Shown piece by piece: positions 11,706 through 23,149 of a stretch of 64,000 nt of DNA (its first letter is position 1; each line of letters starts with the position of its first letter). The notes beneath the pieces are model-generated. The model was not told where the DNA came from. It made no database searches and saw only the letters and a list, made by a program, of their open reading frames with translations. The stretch lies in contig NC_092674.1 in assembly GCF_964355755.1 (NCBI RefSeq), positions 21,662,001 to 21,726,000 on the forward strand. Reading direction: 5' to 3'. Position numbers and translations under genes: made by a program. This DNA is from Antedon mediterranea. Its lineage: Eukaryota > Echinodermata > Crinoidea > Comatulida > Antedonidae.

Positions 11706-14236
11706 AGGGGGATTCTGGGTTTAAGATTGCTTTTAAATATCGTTTATTTATTAAATAAAAAATATTATAACAATATAGACATGTCAGAATGATGAAGTAA
11801 TAACGAGAAATTAAAAAAATTAAATTTCATATACATTTTAGGGTAAATTCATGGAAAATCTGTTTTTCAGCAGCTTAGGGAAGCTCATTAATATTCATGA
11901 GATATTCACAAAATCACGTCATCAGTGGATTCCAAACTCGCGACGTCAAGCTTGTACGCTGTGTTCTCTCTCCTCTGTCAAACGACGACCACCCGATCAT
12001 TGTGAAATACATTTTTTGTAGATTTGCTAAGCTAGGCCTAAAGTGTAATAATAACAGTAGTAGCATATATTTATTTGACATTTAATGAAATACAAAATTT
12101 AGTACAGATTACGGAGTCATAAATTATACTATTTTTATACCTCGAATTAATAATAATTAATAGTACAGATCGTATATCGGCTTCACGTACTAGGCTAGGC
12201 CTAGCCTAAATCATTTTATTCATGCCGGGGTGAGAGCCATTTCTGACTAGGGATTCCATGCCACGATGGCTACGTTAAAACATTGGGGCCATCATTCATG
12301 GGCCTAGCTAGCCTATTACTAAACGATTGGCCCATAAATAACAAAACTCAGTGGATTCCAAACCCATCCTATCAACCAAACTCAACAATCTAAACCTAAA
12401 ACGTTCTACAAAAATCGGCTGTAAATATTGAGGCAAAACAAGGTCCGATCGCCGTCCACACGTATGGTGTCCCGACATCGTACATAAGTTGGGGACCCCT
12501 CATGAAACGTCACAAAATAAACATGAATAATTCATCAGTTAAATTATCTTGTTTCGTGTGCGTATAGCAACAAGAAGTGATTACACAACTGCGATACGAT
12601 ACTTTCTACAGTAGGCCTAGGATTCTAAGTCAATTCACGTGATTGCCTTCGCGCACTCTTCTTCACACGCACACCACTCTATGCAAAATGTGTCGAGTCG
12701 AGGCTAATCGACAGCTAGGCAAGACATTACACTAAGTAGTAATTCATTGGACATAGCCCAAAGAAAGCTTAGATCCAAAAGAATAAAGAATGTGTATGAT
12801 TTCTGTACTTATTTTTTTAATTCTGCTATTTTATTATCAAACAATATATGCATGTACTCAAAGGAACTTTAAAAATGCGCGTATATGAACACATGAGATG
12901 GGAAGATTAGACCCACGAGAATAAAAAATGTATTTTTGTGTAATGTTTATTGTTTAATTTTGCTGACTTATTACTCGGATTGTGTCATACCTACACACAC
13001 ACGCCACACATACCTACACACACACACGTCACACATACCCACACAGCTACTACTAGAATAGACAGGGGTTTAGAGAAAAATAATTAGGCCTAATAGTATT
13101 AATAGAAACTATCATTTTAACACGTAATTCTTTAGTAATACATTATATTAAAAACACCATAAACTAAAGGCTGATTAATTTGACAATCCACACAAAACGC
13201 AGCCATTCTTCTATGGAATCGCACGCCGCAACAACAGCGGAGATAGGCCTAGAATCGTACCGCAATACGCTTGGGTGCACACGGAACAGGAAAATTTAAC
13301 TGATGAATTATTCATGTTTATTTTGTGACGTTTCATGAGGGGTTCCCCAACTTATGTACGAAAAAAAAAATTGCGTCCCGATCGTCTAATAAGTAGGCCT
13401 AGTTTATTCTCCAAAAAAATCGGATACTGCATCAAGCAAGTAGACCGGTAGTAGGAAGGAGACCTAGCCTAGCCTAGCCGATCCGGCCCAGTTAAAAATT
13501 GAGCTAGCTAGTGTAGTAGACCCTATGCGAATTGATACTACCAGGCCTTTTACTTAGGCTACACTTGTTAAAATTAGCAATACTGTACTTATTTTTACAA
13601 ATATTCCAACTCTCTCATTCGAGCTATATTATCTATACCATTCCGGTAGGTTGAGTCGACCTTCAATCAAATACTGTACATCGTTCATGTTGTGATTATA
13701 GACGGGGTATACTCGACCCGACCAGTTTGGTATTGTATACTGTATCTGCTTATCACGTGACAATGCCAGGCATGGGCAGAGAGAGCACGTGCATCGTCGT
13801 CTCGCTCTCTCCCCTCGCTCAGCAGGAATGTATACGTTACGCTTCATTGATTTTGAAGGCTTTCCCTAAGTCAGTGCAAAAATCGGCAAACGTAAAGTGC
13901 AAACTTATCTAATTTTTCACTGTTTTGATGGATTTTCATAGAAAATTGACTTTATAAATGGGAAGACCGACTAAAATTACATCAGATAAGTATAATTTTA
14001 CAAAAGTAATTGATATGGTTAATGATAACGAGTCGTCGGAAGATTGACCATTTCACGAATTTCCTATTCTGTAACCACAGTGGGATTTTGCCGTAGCTGC
14101 ACTTGTAATCTGGCCTCATTTCACAGCCTTCGTTCTGCTTCACTGGGCGCTTATATAAATTGAAACTTTTACCGTTCAAGAGACAAACAAATATATTTTG
14201 CATTTTTTACTATTCATTTTAAACCCGGAACCCCCT
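11706..14236. mobile_element. piggyBac-like TTAA element inside a LINE
   Basis: TTAA lies on both sides (11702-11705 and 14237-14240). The ends are inverted: AGGGGGATTCTGGGTTTAA at the left and the complement of AGGGGGTTCCGGGTTTAA at the right. TTAA targeting with G/C-rich ends is the hallmark of piggyBac-type elements. The interior has no transposase-like frame, so it is non-autonomous. Removing it with one TTAA rejoins the LINE RT in frame, which fixes the borders. Several TAGGCCTA octamers and a nested inverted repeat lie inside. Confidence 0.88.
12479..13360. repeat. Inverted repeat (~80-bp arms) nested in the TTAA element
   Basis: The arms at 12479-12562 and 13281-13360 share GTACATAAGTTGGGGA, CATGAAACGTCACAAAATAA and ATTCATCAGTTAAATT in opposite orientation. 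This is either a second, smaller element inside the first or internal inverted sequence belonging to it. Confidence 0.8.
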
Positions 14237-14240
14237 TTAA

Positions 14241-14985
14241 ATGATGAGCTTTGCCCCGTTGTTAAATTCGCTGATGACACTTGTACTATTGGTCTCATAG
14301 TTTCAAACAATGATGAACATTATCGTAGCAAAATACAAAGATTTGTTAAATTTTGTGACGATAATTACCTCCAAATAAATGCATCTAAAACAAAGGAGAT
14401 GATAATTGATTTTAGGACTAAACATAAATTTAATTTTCAACCAATCACTATTAAATGTAAAGAAATAGAAATTGTTGACCAGTACAAGTATCTAGGTATT
14501 GTTTTCAATGATAAGCTGAGTTGCGGAGACCATATAGACTTCATCAACAAAAAATTAAATCCCAGAATGTATTGTATGAGAACTTTATATAAATTTAACT
14601 CCTGTGATTTGATGTTACTTTCGTTTTATAGTTCCGTTATTATATGTAGTGTCTGGACGTACTGCCTCTCCTGTTGGGCTGGTAATGTTACCGGAGGGAA
14701 TAAAGGACGCCTTGAAACTTTCATCCGTCGGGGCTCGTAACATGATTGGTCTGGAACTGCCTTCCTTTACCGATGTGCACCTAGAACAACTCCAGAAAGA
14801 TTTAGAACGCATTGAGTCGGATGCCTCTCATCCTCTCCACAAAGTGATCATAGACCAATCTAATCCAAGTTGTAGATTGAGGCTCCTCAGTGTGAAAATC
14901 GATATGCCAAATCCTTTATTCCCTCCGGTATCATCCAGTACAATAGAAAGTCAAGAAGATAATTTTATCTTGTTTTTTTGATGTT
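14241..14985 (+). pseudogene. Rex1-like LINE reverse transcriptase, 3' half
   Basis: The frame resumes with NDELCPVVKFADDTCTIG (the catalytic FADD box), then LQINASKTKEMIIDFR and QYKYLGIVFNDKLS. A frameshift near 14740 separates the last part, ARNMIGLELPSFTDVHLEQL and LHKVIIDQSNPSCRLRLLSV, which are the usual C-terminal motifs of Rex1-type elements. It belongs with 11197-11705. Confidence 0.87.
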
Positions 14986-15100
14986 TTTATATGAATGGTG
15001 TTATGCTATATTTGTTTTTATTGTGTTTTCTTGTTATTATGACGAGCAATGAATTTCCTTTTTGAGGATCAATAAAAGTTATCTTATCTTATCTTATCTT
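14986..15100 (+). mobile_element. Rex1-like LINE 3' end with (TTATC)n tail
   Basis: The sequence AATGAATTTCCTTTTTGAGG and AATAAAAG precede four TTATC units at about 15077-15097. Short tandem tails of this kind end Rex1/CR1-group LINEs and mark the insertion edge. Confidence 0.8.
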
Positions 15101-15189
15101 AGCGTTTTTAGTCGCGTGGACGTGACTCTATAGTTCACTATGTCGGTCGGTTGGTCGGTCTGTCTGTCTGTCTGTCGGTCTGTCTGTCG

Positions 15190-15220
<31 letters not shown>

Positions 15221-15312
15221 GGTCCGGTATCACTATGCGTTTTATCGCTTTCTGACCTTATCTTGATATCAGTTTAATCTAGCTAGGTCAATTTTTCACA
15301 GTATATTTCTTA
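15101..15312 (-). mobile_element. Inverted R10 end
   Basis: This is the reverse complement of 10985-11137: GTTTTTAGTCGCGTGGACG, then GTCTGTCTGTCGGT repeats, then TCTGACCTTATCTTGATATC. With the R10 copy at 10432-11137 it forms an inverted pair with the Rex1 LINE inserted at the centre. It ends where the TIR at 15313 begins. Confidence 0.8.
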
Positions 15313-15439
15313 TAGACCAGTCGTATTTGAGGTGTAGGTGTCACTTTTTGCAGAATTTACTTCATGTACTTTTTCTGGGGTAATTTTGGCTGTAGAATAC
15401 GAATATGAATGTTGATCGCGACGGGGAGGGGGCATTTTT

Positions 15440-15811
15440 GAGATATGAAGGGTCAAAGGTCAAATTAGGTCAAATAAGTCATTTTATGAAGAGGAAATCG
15501 TTTAGATATGTTAAATGCAACAGAAATGTGTTGTCTAGTTGATATAGTCCAAATAAACATCATATCCAAAATTTATCGAAATCGGACACCGGAAAGTGGG
15601 TTAATTGGCATAAATTCAAAATGGCCGCCATTTACCATTTGAAGTTCCCATATCTCCTCAACGGTTGGTTTTAGACCACCTAAGTGCATTACGAGTAAAT
15701 ATAAATGTGACATTAAACTTTCAAACTAGCATATTTAAATTTCCATATGACGTAACTATGACGTCATAAGGTAGTTGTGACGTCATATATTATGTTATAA
15801 CTGCTTAAATG
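15440..15811. repeat. Module-like direct repeat segment flanking the giant inverted repeat
   Basis: Part of this stretch (TTAATTGGCATAAATTCAAA, CTATGACGTCATAAGG) recurs in the same orientation at about 19848-19960, on the other side of the giant inverted repeat. It also contains GAGATATGAAGGGTCAAAGG, like the 150-bp module. Confidence 0.6.
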
Positions 15812-16499
15812 ACATTTAGACAAGTTCTATTTCCTCTGAAATATGATGTAAGAAGCATTTTTGGGTAGAAGCTGGGATCCACTTGATTTAGGTAATTTCG
15901 ACCTCGCTGATTACGAATATGGCGGATCCCAAGCGAAATTCGGCCATCTAAGCCCTTAATTTGCATAATTAAAAATGGCGGCCATTTTTTATAATTACCC
16001 TATATCTCGAGAACCACCAGTCACAGATAATTAATTTTGGTGTCAAAATGTTTTAAATATATGTTTTTATATTCACTTTAATGACACATTTTCTCAAAAA
16101 ATGGATGCAAGTCTTATTTCTGACATTTTGACCTTTGACCTTGATTTATCGTATCTCAGTAACCAATAATCGGAGAGACACGAAATAGGGCTCAAATTGT
16201 TCAGAAACTATACATTCTTATTTATTATAATGAAATGTTTTTACAAAAAATGGCCGATTCTACAACTATTGACCTTTGAACTATTAGTCAAATATAATAA
16301 TATAATAATAATATAACTTTGAAAATTGTGGTCTTATGAATTTTTTTTTCTTTTTAAATTGTTTAAAACATGTGTGTTTCTATCCAGTCTAATGGCACAT
16401 TTTGTACAAGAATGGCCGATAGTATGGTTATTGACCTTTAAACTACAGCATAGGCCTACTGTATACTGAATATAATATAATTGCATAACTATGAAATTA

Positions 16500-17060
16500 T
16501 TTATACACAATAATAATTAGTAAAATTATAAAATTCACTGCCATCAAATATGATGTGTTATGATTTATATAGATAAAAAAAAAAAAAATTGAACACGCAA
16601 GTTACATTTGTTGAAATTTGAAATTACCTGCCATCAATATAATGGAGTATGATTATAGATTTTTTTTAATGTGAACATGTCAGCTACATTTGGAAATTAC
16701 CTGCCATCAATATGATGGATTATGATTATAGATTTAAAAAAGAAATTGAACACATAAGCTACATTTGAAAATTACCTGCCATCAATATGATGGATTATGA
16801 TTATAGATTTTAAAAAGAATTTGAACACGTCAGCTACATTTGGAAATTTGGAAATTAAATGCCATCAATATGATGGATTATGATTGTATAGTACCTGCCA
16901 TCAATATGATTGATTATGATTATAGAATTAAAAAACAATTTGAACACGTCAGCTACATTTGGAAATTTGGAAATTACCTGCCATCAATATGAAGGATTAT
17001 GATTGTAGGCCTATAGGTTTGAAAGAAAAGTGAACACCTAAGCTACATTTGGAATGAACA
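16500..17060. repeat. Short tandem array with CTGCCATCAATATGATGGA units
   Basis: Six or so units of roughly 70-90 bp each contain CTGCCATCAATATGATGGAT, ATTATGATTATAGATTT and GAACACGTCAGCTACATTTG. The mirror array lies at about 18570-19030 in the right arm of the inverted repeat. Confidence 0.85.
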
Positions 17061-17519
17061 TGTTAAGGGCATCAGTTTTGATCATTCCATGCTAAGGTTT
17101 CTGTCGTCATCTTTAACGTTGTTACAGTAGCATAAAGCTGTACATGGTAGTTTTGACTTTTTGCACCTACATCTATATGGTTATGCATCGTGTCTTGCAT
17201 CCGCAATAAATCATCTAAAACGAAGCAGTAGGAATAGCTTCATTTTTCAGAAGCACTGGTTGAAGTTTACCATTAGATAGCTCCCACCCAAAATCTGTTG
17301 GTGATGGCAAATGCTGGATTGGCGATACAGCTTTTTTCAATACGAGTGCTTGGAAGTGTTCTCTTTTTATATGCTGGTGCACTGCATCGCTTGTTGGAGG
17401 TAATGGCTCTGGTTTTTTTTAAACATGGCATGCCTAACTTAAAACTGTCGATAAAGGACACCACCAGACAAAGATGAACCAAAACACAGAGACCAATTCG
17501 TCGAATTATAGAAAGTGGT

Positions 17520-18556
17520 GAAATACCGCTGCCAAATTGCTGGTCAAACTTTTTGACATTACAAGATAATAATGCAGATCTGACACGATTTCTATCAGAG
17601 GAGTTGATTCGTCAAGCTCCTATAGACAAAGAAATTGTCACAGCTGGTGGATTTATGAAAGAATCAGTTGTTAAATCATCAAAAGTCTACACGAATACGT
17701 TGTCTCTGGTCGCAGACCATGAAGAATCGGACACGAGACTTGTCATGCTGCCAATGACCGATACGACACAGTTGTAGTTGCTTCTAGGGATACAGACGTA
17801 CTAGTGATTCTAGTGTCTCACTACCAAAGCATGGTATCCAAATGGATGATGACAGGGACATCCAAAAAAAGAAAGTATCTATAAAAGACATTTTTCAAGC
17901 CTTGCCCGAGGGTTCTACAAAAGCACTGATTCCATTCCACACTATTAGTGGATGCGATACTACTCATATCCAGGGAAGAGTTAAATTACATTAATACATA
18001 CATACAGTAATTTAAATCTTCACTGCTCATATCTAAGTGGTCACTCGAAGGCGCGCATCGGCATGGGAAGTATTAAAAAAAAAGTATGAACAAATTTAAG
18101 ACCTGGGAGAAAACCTATCAGTGACCAAGTTATTATGAAATCGGAAAGATTCATTTGCTACGTTTACGGTGTTGGTCAAGTTAAAAGTACCAATGAAGTT
18201 AGGCTTTTAACCAAAAAAAAACCAGAGGCATTACCTCCAACAAGCGATGCCTTGCACCAACATATAAAAAGAGCACACTTCCAAGCACTCGTATGGAAAA
18301 AGCTGTATCGCCAATCCAGCACTTGCTATCACCAACATATTTTGGTTGGGAGCTATCTAATGGTAAACTTCAACCAGTGCTTCTGAAAAATGAAGCTATT
18401 CCTACTGCTTCGTTAGAGATGATTTATTGTGGATGCAAGACACGATGCATAACCAATAGATGTAGGTGCAAGAAGTCAAAACTACCATGTACAGCTTTAT
18501 GCCGCTGTAACAACGCTAAAGATGACGGAAACCTTTGCATGAATGATCTTAACTGA
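17520..18556 (+). pseudogene. Remnant of a PIN/XPG-like nuclease and CXC-domain protein of transposon origin
   Basis: Pieces in several forward frames line up in order: VADHEESDTRLVMLP, VVASRDTDVLVILVSHY, ALIPFHTISGCDTT, then HIKRAHFQALVWKK, FGWELSNGKLQPVL and a Cys-rich end (YCGCKTRCITNRCRCKK..CTALCRC). The D/E-rich motifs resemble those of the XPG-like region of the gene at 24224, and the end resembles a tesmin-type CXC domain. At least three frameshifts occur, and DNA between about 17995 and 18135 is non-coding. Its last ~350 bp are repeated inverted at 17080-17430. The family is common in invertebrate genomes; its name is uncertain. Confidence 0.65.
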
Positions 18557-19755
18557 TGCCCTTAACATGTTCATTCCAAATGTAGCTTACGTGTTCACAT
18601 TTTCTTTTAAATCTATACAATCATAATCCATCATATTGATGGCAGGTAATTTTCAAATGTAGCTTACGTGTTCAAATTATTGTTTAAATCTATAATCATA
18701 ATCCATCATATTGATGGCAGGTAATTTCCAAATGTAGCTGACGTGTTCAAATTCTTTTTTAAATCTATAATCATAATCCATCATATTGATGGCAGGTAAT
18801 TTTCAAATGTAGCTTACGTGTTCAAATTCTTTTTTAAATCTATAATCATAATCCATCATATTGATGGCAGGTAATTTCCAAATGTAGCTGACATGTTCAC
18901 ATTTTAGAAAATCTATAATCATACTCCATCATATTGATGGCAGGTAATTTCAAATTTCAACAAATGTAACTTGCGTATTCAAATTTTTTTTTTAATCTAT
19001 ATAAATCATAACACATCATATTTGATGGCAGTGAATTTTATATTTTTACTAATTATTATTGTGTATAAATAATTTCATAGTTATGAAATTATATTATATT
19101 TAGTATACAATGGCCTATGCTGTAGTTAAAAGGTCAATAACCATACTATCGGCCATTCTTGTACAAAATATGCCATTAGACTGGATAGAAACACACATGT
19201 TTTAAACAATTTAAAAAGAAAAAAAAATTCATAAGACCACAATTTTCAAAGTTATATTATTTTTATATTATTATATTTGACTAATAGTTCAAAGGTCAAT
19301 AGTTGTAGAATCGGCCATTTTTTGTAAAAACATTTCATTATAATAAATAAGAATGTATAGTTTCTGAACAGTTTGAGCCCTATTTCGTGTCTCTCCGATT
19401 ATTGGTTACTGAGACACGAAAAATCAAAGTCAAAGGTCAAAATGTCAGAAATAAGACTTGCATCCATTTTTTGAGAAAATGTGTCATTAAAGTGAATATA
19501 AAAACATATATTTAAAACATTTTGACACCAAAATTAATTATCTGTGACTAGTGGTTCTCGAGATATAGGTTAATTATAAAAAATGGCCGCCATTTTTAAT
19601 TATGCAAATTAAGGGCTTAGATGGCCGAATTTTGCTTGGGATCCGCCATATTCGTAATCAGCGAGGTCGAAATATCCTAAATCAAGTGGATCCCAGCTTC
19701 TACCCAAAAATGCTTCTTGATTCGTTTTTTGAGAAATGGAACCTGTCTAATTATC

Positions 19756-20040
19756 CTATGCTAAAAAAAATGTAGAAACCGCAGGAAAACAATTTTCTAA
19801 CATTTTCCTGTTGAAATGAACATGATATGGTTAGACATCAAAAAGGTTAATTAGCATAAATTCAAAATAGCCGCTATATAAATTTGGTATTAAACTTTCC
19901 AATTAATATTTAAATTACCATATAACGTACCTATGACGTCATAAGGTCATAAAGTAAAGTATGATGTCAAAAGAATGCGCAATTGGCATATTTTAAGAAA
20001 AAATATGTTTTAAATCTCTTGAAAATAGTAAAACATCCAG
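19756..20040. other. Flank of inverted repeat, no gene
   Basis: It contains a direct copy of part of 15595-15785 (TATGACGTCATAAGGTCA). No coding signal is seen. Confidence 0.5.
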
Positions 20041-21640
20041 GTTAAGATCATCAACTGTGTATCCGCATGGGCTCTATCCCCTCGTCGGGGAGCCTATCCC
20101 ATATCTGGGAACACAGGTACTTTTTGTCGAGTCGGGGAATACTGTAAAAATCGTTGGCGTTCACTTCGTAGCTTCAGCGCCTAGAAAACCGCGACGTTCC
20201 ATTGACCGCGAGTACGTCAGAGGGCTATTATGCATTCATTATTGCCAGCTATCCAACTATTACACAATAGGTACGCACTTGTCTGGCGGTATCCTTTTGT
20301 ACGAATCGTTCAACGTTGTGTCCAAACGCGTGATATCATATTCCATCCAGGGACCAAAATGTGTCGTAGTATTACTTTCCAGGCGAAGTTTACTGACGGT
20401 TACGTTATGTACTGTGTATCGACGTATTCTACAGCAAAAACGAATTATGTTAATCTGATACGTTTGTAATGAGTTTAATGTCGTTTAATTCCACCCTTAC
20501 CTAAAAGCCATCCTAAATCTGGAGGGGCGAAGCAAATTTGGTTAAATGACACCTCTAGATGGCCGGAAATGGTATACTCTCGCACATAACATTCATGATA
20601 AATAGCACCTCTAATTAGTCGGAAAAGACACTCTCATGCAGCATGCTACCAATGAGCAAAACGATCGTATTCGTACCTTTTTTGATCATTCACTTGCGTT
20701 CAAGTTCAATGTGAACGTACGTACGTCTAGGGGAATCCCCAAAAAAGCACTTTGTGTGAGAAGGCAAATTGTATGCTTATTATAGCTCTACCTATATTTA
20801 TTTACAGCAATTTGAAGAAATTAAATATTAATCAATCTTCTAATAGTAAACCACACTCTAATAATAGTAACCCTCCTTTTAATAGTAATAGTGTAACCCA
20901 GTCAATCAATCTATAATAATAACAACCCACTACTCTAATAGTAATAAGGAGATAATGCATGTTGATCTCGGGTGTGGGGATGGATTGAGTGTTTTTGAGT
21001 TTATAAGTTAGTTAGTTAGTTCTGTTCAAACAAATGTGTTTATCCGTACTGTTTTATTATTTTGCTATGAGCTGCTGACCGGAATAGTTGGGGTGGGTTA
21101 CTATTTTCAAGTAATAGTAACCCATAGTAATCCCTTTCTAGTAGTAACCCACCCTAAAAAACAATCAAAGAATAATATAATAACCCAGGGTTACAATTAG
21201 AAGATTTACGGTATACTTTATGCATGCTGACTGCCGTGATCTAAACAATATAGGTACGTACGCTATTGTCTGGCGGTGTCCTTTGTACGAATCGTTCGTG
21301 CCCCAGCTCACTTTATGAGTACGATACACGCATCAATATCATGTTACATCCAGGGATTTCAGGTGAAAATCAGCAATTCATTTGCAACTCGTAAATTTAC
21401 AGACACGTATCGCTCGACATACGCTCATACAGTGAGAAGAAGGTATCGAGTTATTCACGAACGAATTTACGAATTTTTCAAATTAACCTTTTGTACTGTG
21501 TGGGGCACGTATTTGGAGGATTTTCAGAGATGAGGGTTAGGTATTGGGCATGTCGGGAATGGGGGTTCGCCCGAACCATAAAAACCCTCTGGCTACGCGC
21601 CTGTACATATACATAGAAAATGCAATAGTTCATCATCAAA
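20041..21640. other. Unassigned segment with two diverged copies of a ~100-bp motif
   Basis: TTGTCTGGCGGTATCCTTTTGTACGAATCGTTC at about 20279 recurs as a diverged copy at about 21260, each followed by ATCCAGGGA and a CAGGCGAA or CAGGTGAAA block. Between them lies an AATAGTAACCC-rich stretch (20840-21190). The 133-codon ORF at 20057-20458 and the shorter one at 21276-21533 overlap these motifs in different frames and show no conserved domain, so I do not call them genes. Confidence 0.45.
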
Positions 21641-21689
21641 ATACAGTATTACTATTATGGAATCAAACCACCATACACGCAAATTCCAC

Positions 21690-22025
21690 ATTTATCAGTT
21701 GGTCTTTGACATTTTAAACCATAATTATTATATGATGCTGGCTGTTTATTTTGTAGAATACATTTGGTATGATATAGCCATGTTTATTGGAATTATGTTG
21801 GTTCAGGGACAGAGAAACATTGTTTTATGTGATTTTCTACAGCTAGTTCTTTAGGGCAACCTTATTTTCTTTTATTGTTTAAAACATGATCTCAGTCAGA
21901 GAGGAAGTATGTTCATGCTAGATGCAGCTTTCGTAATATATAATACATTCAATATCGTTGTAGTATTTTCACAATGTTTCCACCTGAACAATGATGTCAC
22001 CTGTGAGAAATCGTTGGTTGATAGG
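21690..22025 (-). pseudogene. Diverged copy of the zinc-finger coding start of the Academ-like transposon
   Basis: This stretch aligns by eye with 28325-28680 in the same orientation. Shared landmarks are CATAATTA..TGATNCTGGCTGTTTATTT, GTTTATTNGAATT, TTCAGGGACAGANAAACATTG and AGTCAGAGNGGAA. It carries several indels and no long frame. The following 22026-22170 matches the 5' UTR of copy II. It identifies 15313-22905 as a second copy of the element. Confidence 0.75.
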
Positions 22026-22169
22026 GTTGCTGAATGTATTGTTATAATCAGCTGAATATACGGGTAGTAGTACACAGCATTTATTAGATTTATGTATACA
22101 AAAATAAATGTTTTAGCTGTAAGACTACACACACGACACCATAACACATCTACACCTACGCTATTATTA

Positions 22170-22794
22170 TGCCAGCTAGTTACTACAGCAGTACTAGGCC
22201 TACTACTAGTAGTAGTAGCCTACTCTAGAAGCCTGTCAGTAATAATAATATAAGTTTTAGGCCCTTACACCACCTAAAAATCGGGGGGAAAAAATTTAAA
22301 AACAGTAGTACACATGTTTATGTAAAGCTAGCGCTGCATGCAAAATAAGCTAGAGAAAGATGTTTCATGGATACGGTCACAATACGCTAGGCTAGTAAAA
22401 GCCTACCCACTATTCACTTGAGCGAACTTTATATGCGGTCATCGCAGTTTAAACGTCCTTTGTTTACATACGTCGTACGCTGAAAGCATTCATATTCGGG
22501 CCTAGACAATATCATTTTTGATCACTGAAAACGCGAAAATGAAAAGTTCTAACTAACTTTATACTACACAGTGTATTACTAAAACAATTTCAGCATATAA
22601 AACCGATCAGATTTATAAATTATTTTCACATTTACGTGAATAAAATTAACAGCAACGAAGTCTTTTTTAATCCAATTTACTCATAATTATGTAGAAAGTG
22701 CGCCCTCTATTGTCTAAATTTGTTTTATTTTGATTAATTTCGGCTCTCAAAAATCAAGATTTTAAACGTTTATATCTTTAAAAAGCCCCCACGT
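22170..22794. mobile_element. 5' subterminal region of transposon copy I
   Basis: This matches 33065-33620 and 34130-34240 of copy II almost end to end (ATGCGGTCATCGC, CGTTTACATACGTCGTAC, GAAAGTTCTAACTAACTTTA), but lacks the 0.5-kb insert found there. It therefore shows the uninterrupted state of that site. Confidence 0.8.
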
Positions 22795-23015
22795 TAGTCC
22801 GATCAACAACCAGATTCGTAATCTACGTCAAAAAATGCACCAGAAAAAGTTGGTTTGGAAAATTCTGCAGAAAAGTGACACCTGCCTCCAGATCCGACTG
22901 GTCTAGACCAGTCGTATTTGAGGTAAAGGTGTCACTTTTTGCAGAATTTACTTCACCTACTTTTTCTGGGGTAATTTTGGCTGTAGAATACGAATATGGT
23001 TGTTGATCGCGACGG
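22795..23015. repeat. Head-to-tail transposon junction forming a hairpin
   Basis: The right TIR of copy I and the left TIR of copy II meet at GACTGGTCTAGACCAGTC (22897-22914) and are reverse complements for about 100 bp on each side, through TGCAGAA and CAACAACCAGATTCG. Only two bases, TA, are shared at the join. No target sequence separates the copies. Confidence 0.88.
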
Positions 23016-23149
23016 GGAGGGGGCGTTTTTGAGATATGAAGGGTCAAAAGTCAAATGGGGTCAAATAAGTCATTTTATGTTTTTTTGTTTAGATATGTTA
23101 AATGTACAACAAAAATGTTTTCTAATGTAAATTAAGTTCCATGTTCCAA

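Larger units (their letters stand above)
15812..19755. repeat. Giant inverted repeat, ~1.6-kb arms, 0.8-kb loop
   Basis: The left arm (about 15812-17430) is the diverged reverse complement of the right arm (about 18215-19755). Shared landmarks are GAAGCATTTTTGGGTAGAAG, ATGGCGGATCC, a run of CTGCCATCAATATGATGGAT units, and a coding end that specifies a CXC domain. The loop holds the rest of that coding remnant. Small indels between arms show they have aged since formation. Confidence 0.9.
15313..22905 (-). mobile_element. DNA transposon copy I, Academ-like, mostly replaced internally
   Basis: The left end TAGACCAGTCGTATTTGAGG and right end CCGACTGGTCTA are inverted and match the ends of copy II (22904-34358). 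The first ~230 bp (AGGTGTCACTTTTTGCAGAA and the GCGACGGGGAGGGGG block) match the 3' end of copy II. The 5' UTR and part of the zinc-finger region match at the other end (21690-22905). Most of the coding region is gone and the middle is occupied by the inverted repeat at 15812-19755 and unassigned DNA. The assignment rests on shared ends and order. Confidence 0.7.

Noticed and set aside
16500-19030. CRISPR-like array, because of regular CTGCCATCAATATGATGGA units
   Set aside because: Units are mirrored in an inverted repeat in a eukaryotic genome, the spacers are similar to one another, and no cas genes exist.
20057-20458. 133-codon ORF, a possible gene
   Set aside because: No conserved motif, overlapping ORF in another frame, and its middle recurs in diverged form at 21260 without an open frame.
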